16,096 nt of DNA, taken from contig CAKKSJ010000250.1 in NCBI GenBank assembly GCA_919902965.1, positions 1 through 16,096 of the forward strand, written 5' to 3'. This document shows, in pieces, positions 1-7,466 of this stretch. Origin of the DNA: Burkholderiales bacterium (GTDB lineage Bacteria; Pseudomonadota; Gammaproteobacteria; Burkholderiales; SG8-39). The position numbers were made by a program, and so were the translations under genes. Every line of letters begins with the position of its first letter. Within the stretch, counting starts at the first letter, position 1. Under the pieces are notes generated by a model, which was not told the DNA's origin, did no database searches, and worked only from the letters and a program-made list of their open reading frames with translations.

Positions 1-162
1 CCGCTCGGTGACTATCCCCAACAGGCGCGCGCCGTCCATGACGAGCACCGCGCCCACGCCCTTGTCCGCGAGCAGCCTGAGCGCATCGAGTACCGGCGCA
101 TCCGGCCGGATCGTAATCAGCCCATCGGGTTTCAGCACTAACAACTGCGCAACTGTCTTCAT
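1..162 (-). CDS. CBS-domain protein, N-terminal part (runs off the left edge)
   Basis: The reverse strand reads from an ATG at 162 to the window edge without a stop, giving 54 residues. It begins MKTVAQLL and continues with the first CBS motif: I-x-P-D-A-P-V-L-D-A-L, then G-V-G-A-V-L-V-M-D, then G-I-V-T-E-R. This is the usual start of small bacterial proteins made of two CBS domains, which commonly bind adenine nucleotides and act as energy or redox sensors. A purine-rich GGGGAAAT lies just upstream of the ATG and may be the ribosome binding site. The second CBS half is outside the window, so length and any fused domain are unknown. It is transcribed divergently from the ThDP enzyme at 448. 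Confidence 0.8.
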   Translation of the reverse strand, partial: MKTVAQLLVLKPDGLITIRPDAPVLDALRLLADKGVGAVLVMDGARLLGIVTER

Positions 163-252
163 CGGCTATTTCCCCGTGGGTTCGCGCTGATCGAATGTCT
201 GGCCGCCCAAAAGCGCCCGTGATCCGGGCGTCCTGTCTCAAGCATGGCGTCC

Positions 253-281
253 GGCAGCGCGATTTTACGCCTATCGCTGCC
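253..281. repeat. Short inverted repeat in the divergent intergenic region
   Basis: GGCAGCG (253-259) and CGCTGCC (275-281) are perfect reverse complements. Allowing a two-base bulge, the pairing extends inward with GAT/AT to about 9 bp. It lies about 90 bp upstream of the CBS gene start. It could be a hairpin in the leader of that gene or a protein-binding site. There is no T-tract that would make it a terminator. Confidence 0.4.
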
Positions 282-311
282 GCTGCGCCTTGCCGGGTGC
301 GGCGAACTGGG

Positions 312-367
312 CTAGGGTCTGGTATCGCAAGGGCAGCAAGAAACCCGGAGACGTCACCAGACCCTAG
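312..367. promoter_or_regulatory. Perfect 12-bp inverted repeat upstream of the ThDP enzyme
   Basis: CTAGGGTCTGGT (312-323) and ACCAGACCCTAG (356-367) are exact reverse complements separated by 32 bases, with arm centres 44 bp apart. The right arm ends 80 bp before the start codon of the ThDP-dependent enzyme. Such spaced perfect arms may be a split operator for a dimeric or tetrameric regulator, or may fold into a stem-loop in the transcript. No regulator gene for it is visible nearby. The pairing is seen directly; the function is inferred. Confidence 0.5.
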
Positions 368-447
368 TAAATAGTTTTCGCTGGAATGGGCTGCCATGCC
401 ACAGTGTCGGCGACAGCCCAGCCGCGTTACCTGAGAAGGATCCCAGG

Positions 448-2079
448 ATGAGCAAGCCAGAGACGCTGAGCACCGGCCAGGCGATTGCCAGGTCGCTGGT
501 CCGCAACGGTATCGATACCATTTTCGGCATTCCCGGCGCGCACACCTACGATTTCATCGACGCGCTGTACGAGTGTCGCGACCAGATACGCTTCATTGTC
601 AACCGCCACGAGCAGGGCTCGGGCTACATGGCCTACGGCTACGCCAAGTCCACCGGCCGCGTCGGCGCGTTCACCTGCGTGCCCGGACCGGGCGTGCTCA
701 ATGCCGGCGCCGCGCTGTGCACGGCCTATGGCGCCAATGCGCCGGTGCTTTGCATTACCGGCAATATCCAGTCCTACAACATCGGCCGCGGACGCGGCAT
801 TCTGCACGAGCTGCCGGACCAGCTCGCCACCCTGCGCGGCTTGACCAAATGGTCCGAGCGCATCAATCATCCGAGCGAAGCCCCTGCGGTGATGGCCGAA
901 GCATTCAGGCAGCTTGCGAGCGGCCGCATACGTCCGGTGGCAGTGGAGGCGCCCTGGGACGTGTTCGGCGCCAGGGCCTTGATCGATCCCGATGTGTGCG
1001 TGCAGCCGCTGCCGCCGCCTGAGCCGGACCCGGAGGCGATTGCGCGCGCGCTCGCCCTGCTGCAGAACGCGAAGCATCCGATGATCAGCGTGGGCAGCGG
1101 CGCGATCGGCGCGCGCGCCGAAATACTGGAACTCGCGCAACTGCTGCAGGCGCCGGTGACTGCGCACCGCAGCGGGCGCGGCATAGTCGGCGAAGACACA
1201 CCCTATGGTTTTTCCTGCGGCGCCGGCATCAAAGCCTGGCAAACGACCGATGTGCTCGTCGGCATCGGCACGCGGCTGGAACTGCAATACCTGCGCTGGA
1301 TCAAAATCCCGGCCGGCCTCAAGCTGATACGCATCGATATCGATGCGACCGAAATGGTCCGCCTAAAACCCGATGTCGGCATGGTCACCGACGCAAAACT
1401 CGGCACGCGCGCGCTGCTCGACGCTTTGGCTTCGAGCATGGCGAAGCGGCCGTCGCGGGAAGAGGAATTCAAGGCGCTCAAGTCGCAGTTCCGGCAGGAG
1501 ATCCAGAGGGTGCAGCCGCAGATGGGCTATCTGGATGTGATCCGCGCAGTGCTGCCGCGCGACGGTTTTTTCGTTGAGGAGATTTCGCAGGTCGGATTCA
1601 CATCGCGCTTCGGTTTTCCCGTGTACGAGCCGCGCAGTTTCGTCACCGGCGGTTATCAGGACAATGTCGGCTTCGGTTTCATGACCGCGCTGGGCGTGAA
1701 AATCGCCAACCCGGACAAGCCGGTGGTATCGGTTACCGGCGACGGCGGATTCATGTTCGGCGTGCAGGAACTGGCGACGGCGGTGAAGTACAGCATCAAT
1801 CTCGTCACTATCGTGTTCAACAACGCGAGCTATGGCAATGTGCTGCGCGATCAGCGCAATGTCTACAAGGGACGCGAGATCGGCTCCTCGCTCACCAACC
1901 CGGACTTCGTCAAGCTGGCTGAAAGCTTCGGCGCGACCGGCTATCGGGCGAAGACGCCGGCGCAACTGAAAACCGCTCTGGAGCAAGGCTTCGCGCAGTC
2001 CGGCCCGGTGCTGATCGAGGTGCCGATCGAGCAGGGCTCGGAGGTCTCGCCCTGGCCGTTCCTGCATCCGAACTTGTAG
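448..2079 (+). CDS. Thiamine diphosphate-binding enzyme, acetolactate synthase-like superfamily
   Basis: This 543-residue protein has the three-domain layout of ThDP carboligases and decarboxylases. The N-terminal pyrimidine-binding domain has the catalytic Glu55 in R-H-E-Q-G-S-G-Y-M-A-Y-G-Y-A. The central domain spans about 190-330. The C-terminal domain has the ThDP/Mg motif GDGGF (431-435), closed by N-N-A-S-Y-G-N (458-464). Family members use ThDP to join or decarboxylate 2-oxo acids in the cytoplasm. AAGGAT precedes the ATG at a usable distance. The acetolactate synthase relationship is by fold; the substrate cannot be told, and the gene is not beside ilvN or other branched-chain synthesis genes, so a biosynthetic IlvB role is unlikely. 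A catabolic or 2-oxo acid decarboxylase role is equally possible. It stands alone, with a possible operator upstream (312-367). Confidence 0.88.
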   Translation: MSKPETLSTGQAIARSLVRNGIDTIFGIPGAHTYDFIDALYECRDQIRFIVNRHEQGSGYMAYGYAKSTGRVGAFTCVPGPGVLNAGAALCTAYGANAPVLCITGNIQSYNIGRGRGILHELPDQLATLRGLTKWSERINHPSEAPAVMAEAFRQLASGRIRPVAVEAPWDVFGARALIDPDVCVQPLPPPEPDPEAIARALALLQNAKHPMISVGSGAIGARAEILELAQLLQAPVTAHRSGRGIVGEDTPYGFSCGAGIKAWQTTDVLVGIGTRLELQYLRWIKIPAGLKLIRIDIDATEMVRLKPDVGMVTDAKLGTRALLDALASSMAKRPSREEEFKALKSQFRQEIQRVQPQMGYLDVIRAVLPRDGFFVEEISQVGFTSRFGFPVYEPRSFVTGGYQDNVGFGFMTALGVKIANPDKPVVSVTGDGGFMFGVQELATAVKYSINLVTIVFNNASYGNVLRDQRNVYKGREIGSSLTNPDFVKLAESFGATGYRAKTPAQLKTALEQGFAQSGPVLIEVPIEQGSEVSPWPFLHPNL

Positions 2080-2316
2080 AAGGCCGGTGGTCCGAGGAAT
2101 TACCGGATTTCGGCGAACCGACGCCCCCCGAATTAAGATCAGCGCAGCGAATTTCGCCTCTGAGTATTCAGGCCGCGACTCTAGCCCCTGGCCCAGACTT
2201 TCCTCCGCGAGAGCCTTTTCAAACTTTGGATCGAGCGATCACGATCCCTGCTTCGGCGCCTGCGGGAGTATCATGCAATCTTCGGGTAATTCCTGTCGTC
2301 ATCGAGCGACGCTGCG
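2080..2316. other. Intergenic stretch with a possible vestigial reading frame on the minus strand
   Basis: No complete gene is seen here. On the minus strand one frame stays open from about 2245 down past 2080. It has a protein-like composition (D-P-K-F-E-K-A-L-A-E-E-S-L-G-Q-G-L) but no start codon or recognisable domain. It may be the decayed end of a lost gene or chance in GC-rich DNA. The plus strand must carry the leader of the MgtC-like gene; no convincing promoter was found. Confidence 0.3.
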
Positions 2317-3030
2317 GTGCTTACAGTCTCATCCTATTTAACGCCGGATCTCGGCGAAATGGCCTTGCGCCTGGTGATGGCGGTCGCTGCCGGCTCGCTC
2401 GTCGGCCTCGAGCGCTATCACCGCGGACACCCCGCGGGCATGCGCACATTCGCGCTTGTCTGCCTGACCGCGACCCTGCTGACCGCGCCGCTCAGTTCCG
2501 GGCCCTATGCGCACTTGATGGGTATTACCTGGAACGGCGGCAGCCGCGTCGTCCAGGGCATCCTCGCCGGCATCGGCTTCATCGGCGCCGGCGTCATCGT
2601 GCGCGAAGGGCTTTCGATACGCGGGCTGACCTCGGCCGCCTGCATGTGGGCCGTCTCCGGCATCGGCATCCTGATCGGAACCGGCGAGGTACTGCTCGGT
2701 TTCATCGGGTCGTTCCTGGTTCTGATGATCCTGATTATTTTCCGCTGGCTCGACCGCTTCATCCCGCGGCGCTCCTATGCGCTGGTCCACGCCCGCTTTT
2801 CGAAGGACGCCGTGCCCGATGAGCGCGCGCTGCGCGAGCGGCTCGAGAGTTTCGGTTTCGTCGTTCTGTCGCTCGCGTTCAAAGGCGCCAAGAGCGGCGC
2901 GCTGGTGATCCGCGCCAGCGTCTGGGCGCAGGGCAAGGCTGCCGCCGATGCGCGCGCGCAACTCGCGCTCGATTTTCAGGGCGACCCGAAGGTCGTCGAC
3001 TTCTCCGTGGAACCGGTCGCTTCTGAATGA
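2317..3030 (+). CDS. MgtC/SapB-family inner membrane protein
   Basis: This 237-residue protein has the MgtC/SapB signature: a first membrane helix (about 17-32) running into G-L-E-R-Y-H-R-G-H-P-A-G-M-R-T (30-44), then the glycine-rich helix G-I-L-A-G-I-G-F-I-G-A-G (81-92), then G-L-T-S-A-A-C-M-W-A-V-S-G-I-G (103-117) and a last helix at about 126-143. Residues 155-235 form a soluble cytoplasmic tail like the ACT-like domain of MgtC. MgtC proteins of intracellular pathogens aid survival at low Mg2+ and inhibit F-ATP synthase; environmental homologues are poorly defined. The start used here is GTG at 2317. An in-frame ATG at 2359 is an alternative, and neither has a clear ribosome binding site. 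It converges on the next gene with a 28-bp gap. Confidence 0.85.
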   Translation: MLTVSSYLTPDLGEMALRLVMAVAAGSLVGLERYHRGHPAGMRTFALVCLTATLLTAPLSSGPYAHLMGITWNGGSRVVQGILAGIGFIGAGVIVREGLSIRGLTSAACMWAVSGIGILIGTGEVLLGFIGSFLVLMILIIFRWLDRFIPRRSYALVHARFSKDAVPDERALRERLESFGFVVLSLAFKGAKSGALVIRASVWAQGKAAADARAQLALDFQGDPKVVDFSVEPVASE

Positions 3031-3058
3031 CAGCGGGATTCGGGTTGGTTCTCGACAG

Positions 3059-3382
3059 TTAGGCGCGCGCCGTTTCCTCTATCGTTTCCTGCAGCGCGTT
3101 GTCGACCACCAGCGGCGTCTCGAAATAGCGGATCACGGGCACGCTGCCGAAGGTCTGCATCACGCCGCGGCGCCATTCCTCGCCGTGTGCCGTGAGCGCG
3201 GCCGCCTTGTTCTTCCACAGGTAGAAGGCGCCGGTCTGGCCAGCTTCCGCATCGTAGACGAAGGTCTTGCGGATCAGATCCGGCGTGGCGCGCCATTTGG
3301 GCGCGACCGCGCGCATGCTTGCCACGATCTCGTCGCGACTCATGTCCGCGGGAACATCGAACAGTACATATTCCGTAATCAT
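3059..3382 (-). CDS. YdhR-like small dimeric alpha/beta-barrel protein (putative monooxygenase family)
   Basis: This is a 107-residue cytoplasmic protein. The order of elements is like E. coli YdhR: a beta strand (E-Y-V-L-F-D-V), a helix with R-A-V-A-P-K-W-R-A-T-P-D-L-I-R-K, then the strand pair D-A-E-A-G-Q-T-G-A-F-Y-L-W and a helix rich in Ala, ending with R-Y-F-E-T-P-L. The family forms dimeric ferredoxin-like barrels related to antibiotic-biosynthesis monooxygenases; no true substrate is established. The start at 3382 is strongly supported by AGGAG six bases upstream. It is divergent from the hydrolase gene (about 110 bp apart). Family assignment is from pattern memory rather than a search. 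Confidence 0.72.
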   Translation of the reverse strand: MITEYVLFDVPADMSRDEIVASMRAVAPKWRATPDLIRKTFVYDAEAGQTGAFYLWKNKAAALTAHGEEWRRGVMQTFGSVPVIRYFETPLVVDNALQETIEETARA

Positions 3383-3495
3383 TGCCAGCTCCTGTGAAGA
3401 CGAACATCCCCGTTCGCCATGAATGCACCTGGCCCGCTATGATTCGCGCTTAGCCGCTGCCGGGCAAACCCCGGGCGGCGCCAATGGAGACCAGC

Positions 3496-4692
3496 ATGTC
3501 CGCGCCCGCCCCTTTGGATCAGGCCGTACTGCCAGCCGGCATACGCTCGCGCTACGTGGAAAACATCAACGGCCTCAGGATGCATGTTCTTGAGACTGGC
3601 TACCAGAGCCATTCTCCGGCCGATGACCGCGCCTGCGTGCTGCTGCTGCACGGCTTTCCCGAACTCGCCTATAGCTGGAGAAAAGTGATGCTGCCGCTGG
3701 CGCAGGCGGGATATCACGTGATCGCACCGGACCAGCGCGGCTACGGACGCACCACTGGCTGGGACGCGGACTACGACGGCGAGCTCGGCTCATTCCGCCT
3801 GTTCAATCTGGTGCGCGATGCCCTCGGCCTGGTGTCGGCGCTGGGCTATCGCTCGGTCGCGGCCGTCGTCGGACACGACTTCGGCGCGCCGGTCGCAGCC
3901 TGGTGCGCGCTGCTGCGCCCGGATGTGTTCCGCTCGGTGGCGCTGATGAGCGCGCCGTTCGGAGGTCCGCCGCCGCTGCCCTTCGACACCACGGCAATTC
4001 CAGCGCCACTGCAAGGCGCAACAGGCCTCGCCGACCCCGACATGAACGCGGCGCTGGCGCTGCTGCAGCCGCCGCGCAAACATTACCAGTGGTACTACTC
4101 GACACGCGCAGCAAACGACGACATGCGCAATTGCGCACAGGGCCTGCACGCCTTCCTGCGTGCGTATTATCATTTCAAGAGCGCGGACTGGAAACAGAAC
4201 CAGCCCTACCCGCTCGAATCCTGGGACGCAGGGGAACTGGCCAAGCTGCCGCGCTACTATGTGATGGACCTGGACAAGGGCATGGCGGAAACGGTCGCGC
4301 CGGAAATTCCCTGTGCAGCCGACATCGCCGCATGCGCCTGGCTGCCCGAGAGCGAGCTCGCCGTGTACAGCGCCGAGTTTGCGCGCACCGGCTTCCAGGG
4401 CGGGCTGCAGTGGTATCGCTGCGCCACCAGCGGCAGGTTCAGCGCCGAAATGCAACTATTCTCCGGACGCACGATCGACGTGCCCGCTTGCTTCATCGCC
4501 GGCAAAAACGACTGGGGCGTCTACCAAAAACCCGGCGACTTCGAAAAAATGCAGAACGTTGCCTGCACGCAAATGCTCGGCTGTCACCTGCTGGACGGGG
4601 CCGGGCACTGGGTGCAGCAAGAGCAAGCGCAGGAAGTAAGTCGTTTGCTGTTGCAGTTCCTGCGGCAGGCCGGCCCGAATCGCAAGTCGTGA
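3496..4692 (+). CDS. Epoxide-hydrolase-like alpha/beta hydrolase
   Basis: This 398-residue alpha/beta-hydrolase (numbered from 3496) carries the epoxide hydrolase set: oxyanion motif H-G-F-P-E (52-56), nucleophile Asp128 in G-H-D-F-G-A, acid Asp339 in G-K-N-D-W-G, and base His371 in G-A-G-H-W-V-Q-Q-E. The lid has a Tyr in V-Y-S-A-E-F-A-R-T-G-F and W-Y-R, as in soluble epoxide hydrolases, which open epoxides to vicinal diols in the cytoplasm. An ATG at 3484 is also in frame, but GGAG at 3486-3489 with a 6-base spacer favours 3496. At nearly 400 residues it is longer than the roughly 300-residue bacterial norm, with extra sequence around the lid. Two decayed copies of its last 30 or so codons occur at 7700 and 15903. 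A haloalkane dehalogenase or an ester or ether hydrolase cannot be fully excluded. Confidence 0.85.
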   Translation: MSAPAPLDQAVLPAGIRSRYVENINGLRMHVLETGYQSHSPADDRACVLLLHGFPELAYSWRKVMLPLAQAGYHVIAPDQRGYGRTTGWDADYDGELGSFRLFNLVRDALGLVSALGYRSVAAVVGHDFGAPVAAWCALLRPDVFRSVALMSAPFGGPPPLPFDTTAIPAPLQGATGLADPDMNAALALLQPPRKHYQWYYSTRAANDDMRNCAQGLHAFLRAYYHFKSADWKQNQPYPLESWDAGELAKLPRYYVMDLDKGMAETVAPEIPCAADIAACAWLPESELAVYSAEFARTGFQGGLQWYRCATSGRFSAEMQLFSGRTIDVPACFIAGKNDWGVYQKPGDFEKMQNVACTQMLGCHLLDGAGHWVQQEQAQEVSRLLLQFLRQAGPNRKS

Positions 4693-4713
4693 TCGCCCCG
4701 GGCGCGCGGCTAC

Positions 4714-4760
4714 TTCAACAGGTCCTGGCCGCGCGACATGCGACCAGAGTCGCGGCAATC
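4714..4760 (-). pseudogene. Vestige of the 3' end of a rhodanese gene
   Basis: On the minus strand, a frame ending at a TGA (4717-4715) reads L-V-A-C-R-A-A-R-T-C-stop. The intact rhodanese at 7829 ends L-A-A-C-R-A-A-G-A-C-stop, so 7 of the last 10 residues match. About 25 of 36 bases match between 4714-4749 and 7828-7863 by hand count. Both lie just after a hydrolase stop codon and in the same orientation relative to it (tail to tail). This suggests that a hydrolase/rhodanese pair once sat here and the rhodanese was cut away. The match is short and in GC-rich DNA, so it is a suggestion, not proof. Confidence 0.45.
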
Positions 4761-4773
4761 ATTCCGCGTGAGC

Positions 4774-5142
4774 GGGATGATTCCGAAGCGGAATATCGGC
4801 ATCGTGTTCGTCGCCGGCACCCTGTTCGAGTCGGTGCCGATCACCATCCTGCTGGGGCCGATACTCGCGCCGGCGGCGGCCAAGGTCGGGATCGACCCGT
4901 TTCACTTCGCCGTGGTCTTCGAGGTCGGCGCCGCGATCGGATTCATTACGCCCCCGTTCGGACTCAACCTCTATGTCGCATCGGGCGTAACCGGCATACC
5001 CTACCTGGCCATCTCGCGCGCGGTGGTTCCATACCTCGTCGCGCTGATCCTGGTCTGGATCGTGATCGCTTGCGTCCCGCGGTTGTCGACCTTCCTGGCG
5101 CAGTTCGCCGGCCTAGGCGGCGCAGGCCTCGGGATGAAATAG
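4774..5142 (+). pseudogene. TRAP transporter large permease (DctM) C-terminal fragment
   Basis: The open frame here (first ATG at 4738, recognisable homology from about 4790) encodes only the last 115 or so residues of a DctM-type TRAP permease, a family normally near 430 residues. The characteristic end is present: I-L-L-G-P-I-L-A-P-A-A-A-K-V-G-I-D-P, then H-F-A-V-V-F, then A-I-G-F-I-T-P-P-F-G-L-N-L-Y-V-A-S-G, then a last membrane helix. Full TRAP permeases import carboxylates or sulfonates with a periplasmic binding protein and a small DctQ subunit; neither is present. The N-terminal roughly 300 residues are replaced by the hydrolase/rhodanese junction, so transport function is lost. The tail itself is free of frameshifts, so the truncation may be fairly recent. 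Confidence 0.82.
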
Positions 5143-5204
5143 CGGGTAGCTGTCCGCCACTATGGTGCGCCGGAAAATTTAGACCTGCGATCGACGGAAT
5201 CACA

Positions 5205-6308
5205 ATGCAACTACCCCTGGAAGACGTCAAGGTGCTCGAGCTGAGCCACACGCTCGCCGGGCCGTATTGTTCCACCATGCTGGCCGATTACGGCTCACAG
5301 GTGATCAAGATCGAGCGACCCGGATCGGGTGATATTGCACGCGGCTGGGGCACGCCTATGCCTGGCGGCGAAACGGCGTATTTCGTCAGCGTTCATCGCA
5401 ATAAGAAGGGCGTGGTGATTGATCTCAAGCATCCGCAGGGCAAGGAAATATTCTTGCGTATGGTCGAACGCAGCGACGTCGTGCTGGAGAACTTTCGTGT
5501 CGGCGTGCTTTCCAGGCTCGGAATCGGCTACGATGCGGCGCGCCAGCGCAATCCCGGCATCATCTACTGTTCGATTTCAGGATTCGGCCAGGACGGGCCG
5601 TACCGAGACCGTACCGTCCTGGATCTCATTCTCCAGGCTGAGAGCGGAATGATCAGTGTGACCGGCGAAGCAGGCGGAAGTGGCGTTCGCGCCGGCGTGT
5701 CGATTGCGGACATGGGTGCGAGCATGAACGCCGCGTTCGGCATCATGTTCGGCGACTACTTTGCCAGCGGCGAAATCCCGCGGCCTATGGGTACTACGTA
5801 CAAATCATTGCTCCCCTACCAGACGTTCCGCACTAGGACGCGCGATCTGGCTCTGGCAGTCGCCAGCGAAAAGCTCTGGAAGGTCTTCTGTCCGGTGATA
5901 GGCTGCCCCGAACTCGCGGATGCTCCGCGCTATCGCAGCAATGGCGATCCTATCCTCAAACGCAAGAGTCTTGTCTCCACGCTGCAGCAGGTATTCCTTA
6001 CACGCACATACGAAGAGTGGGAGGAACTCCTGGTCGAGAACGGAATTCCCGTAGGCGCCATCAACAATCTGGCCGAGGTCGCCGAGCACCCGCAGGTCAA
6101 AGCGCGCGGCACTTTGATCGAAATCGAACATCCACGTGCGGGCAAACTGCGCATGCCGGGCGTGCCGGTGCGTCTGTCAGACACGCCTGGTTCGGTGCGC
6201 ACACCGGCGCCGACGCTTGGTCAGCACACCGATGAAGTGTTGCGCGATCTGCTCGGCCTGAGCGAGCGGGAGATCGCCACACTGCGCAGCGCGGGCGCTG
6301 TCGCCTGA
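5205..6308 (+). CDS. Family III CoA-transferase (CaiB/BaiF) with a missing internal segment
   Basis: This 367-residue protein begins L-E-D-V-K-V-L-E-L-S-H-T-L-A-G-P-Y-C, the typical start of family III CoA-transferases. It keeps I-K-I-E-R-P-G-S-G-D, N-K-K-G-V-V-I-D-L-K, S-G-F-G-Q-D-G-P-Y, the catalytic Asp169 in G-V-S-I-A-D-M-G, G-I-P-V-G-A-I-N and L-G-Q-H-T-D-E-V-L near the end. These enzymes move CoA between carboxylic acids through an aspartyl-CoA intermediate. Between F-G-I-M (178-181) and F-G-D-Y-F-A-S-G-E-I-P (182-192), the segment with the usual T-G-R-G-Q-x-x-D-V-S-x-x-D, about 25-30 residues, is absent although the frame is kept. That segment packs in the core, so activity is doubtful. 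The start at 5205 fits the family; its ribosome binding site is weak. Confidence 0.85.
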   Translation: MQLPLEDVKVLELSHTLAGPYCSTMLADYGSQVIKIERPGSGDIARGWGTPMPGGETAYFVSVHRNKKGVVIDLKHPQGKEIFLRMVERSDVVLENFRVGVLSRLGIGYDAARQRNPGIIYCSISGFGQDGPYRDRTVLDLILQAESGMISVTGEAGGSGVRAGVSIADMGASMNAAFGIMFGDYFASGEIPRPMGTTYKSLLPYQTFRTRTRDLALAVASEKLWKVFCPVIGCPELADAPRYRSNGDPILKRKSLVSTLQQVFLTRTYEEWEELLVENGIPVGAINNLAEVAEHPQVKARGTLIEIEHPRAGKLRMPGVPVRLSDTPGSVRTPAPTLGQHTDEVLRDLLGLSEREIATLRSAGAVA

Positions 6309-6353
6309 TGCGGGAGACCAGCACCGCCGGTTCAGGATGCCAGCGCTGCTTAG

Positions 6354-7466
6354 CTAATCGACAAAGATATCCTCGGGCAACAGTGCCGCGACAGTAACGT
6401 TGGGCAGATCGACCAGATTACTCACGCGCAAATCAACCGCAACGCTGCAGATGACGTACGCCTGCTCCATGCTCCAACCGCGCTCCTGCAATAGTTGAAT
6501 CATGTGCACCAGCGCGTTGCGTGCAGCAAGGCTCAGATGCTGTTCGCCCTCCTGTGTGCCGTCGTCGCGGATCGGCATGCCGGTAGTAGCGATAAAGTTG
6601 CGCGGGGCGGCCCACTCGGGTCGCGTGAAGTAGCCTGGATGCGCAAAGCGCGGAAAGCGGATGTTGCGCTGCGCGGCCAGACCCGCATGCAGCTTGAAGC
6701 GCACGGTCACCGTGGCGCCCATTTCTATGGCGGTGACGCAGCACTCGGAATCGCCCTGCGCGTAGTGCGCGTCGCCCACCGAGTACAACGCGCCCGCCAC
6801 GCTCACCGGTATGTACAACAGCGATCCGCGCGTGAGCTGCTTCGCGTCCAGGTTGCCGCAGTTCTCGCGCGGCGGCATGGTGCGCAACGCGCTACTGGCA
6901 ATCGGTTCGCTGCGGGGCACTGCGTCTTCCGCATCAGGCATCAGCGCCATGCCGCTGCGGCGCACCAGATCGGCTTCGCGCGCGGTCCACTTGGCCAGCT
7001 CCTCATGCGAAGGCGCAAGACCTGCCGTCCCCATGAACGAACTCTCGGGAATGCGCACACCGGACAGTTGCGGCGAAGTGGCGTATCCGCCGGCCATGTG
7101 CCAGTGCGCGAGATACGGATCTGGAAATAGGTCACGCAAGAAACCGGCGCCCGGGCGCACCCGAGTCCACCCATAAGACTCGGGCACGATATCAAGGTAC
7201 TCAATCTCGAGCAGATCGCCGGGCTTCGCACCGCTAATGTAGACCGGCCCGGTCAGCGGATGCGCCACCTTAGTATCCATGCCCGCCAGGTCCGCCACCG
7301 ACGTGCCGGGCTTGATCTGCCCATCGGCGGCGTCCCTTGTCTCCAATAACACCTCTTCGCCAGGCGCGACCTCGAGCACCGGTTCGATGTCAGGGTGCCA
7401 GCGGTTGTGGCCGGTGTGCGGCTCCTCATACAGACGCTTGCTGCGGTCTATGGTGATTTGTTTCAT
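6354..7466 (-). CDS. Acetamidase/formamidase family protein
   Basis: This 370-residue protein matches the FmdA/AmdA family in length and motifs: an N-terminal H-x-G-H-N-R-W (17-23), E-V-A-P-G-E-E-V (32-39), P-L-T-G-P-V-Y-I-S-G-A-K-P-G-D (70-84), P-R-E-N-C-G-N-L-D (199-207) and S-V-G-D-A-H-Y-A-Q-G-D-S-E (229-241). Family members hydrolyse formamide, acetamide or related short amides to ammonia and the acid in the cytoplasm. It converges on the CoA-transferase (45 bp between stops). Its ATG lies inside the stop of a small upstream glutaredoxin-like frame (ATGA overlap), so translation is probably coupled to it. No strong ribosome binding site of its own is seen, which fits coupling. The true substrate may be another amide. 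Confidence 0.88.
   Translation of the reverse strand: MKQITIDRSKRLYEEPHTGHNRWHPDIEPVLEVAPGEEVLLETRDAADGQIKPGTSVADLAGMDTKVAHPLTGPVYISGAKPGDLLEIEYLDIVPESYGWTRVRPGAGFLRDLFPDPYLAHWHMAGGYATSPQLSGVRIPESSFMGTAGLAPSHEELAKWTAREADLVRRSGMALMPDAEDAVPRSEPIASSALRTMPPRENCGNLDAKQLTRGSLLYIPVSVAGALYSVGDAHYAQGDSECCVTAIEMGATVTVRFKLHAGLAAQRNIRFPRFAHPGYFTRPEWAAPRNFIATTGMPIRDDGTQEGEQHLSLAARNALVHMIQLLQERGWSMEQAYVICSVAVDLRVSNLVDLPNVTVAALLPEDIFVD

Noticed and set aside
427..1287. Long minus-strand open frame opposite the ThDP gene.
   Set aside because: Composition is Arg/Ala/Gly/His-rich without motifs; it is the antisense shadow of a well-supported gene.
2191..2205. Minus-strand GAGGAAAGTCTGGGC resembles the P4 core of RNase P RNA (GAGGAAAGTCCGGGC).
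   Set aside because: The partner core sequence and the rest of a 350-nt RNA are absent; downstream on that strand lies the end of the ThDP gene. Chance match.
3903..5204. A long open plus-strand frame runs from inside the hydrolase gene into the CoA-transferase, suggesting an 801-residue fusion.
   Set aside because: Its first 430 or so residues are the Arg/Ala-rich shadow of the hydrolase and DctM sequence in another frame. Family motifs start only at the ATG at 5205.
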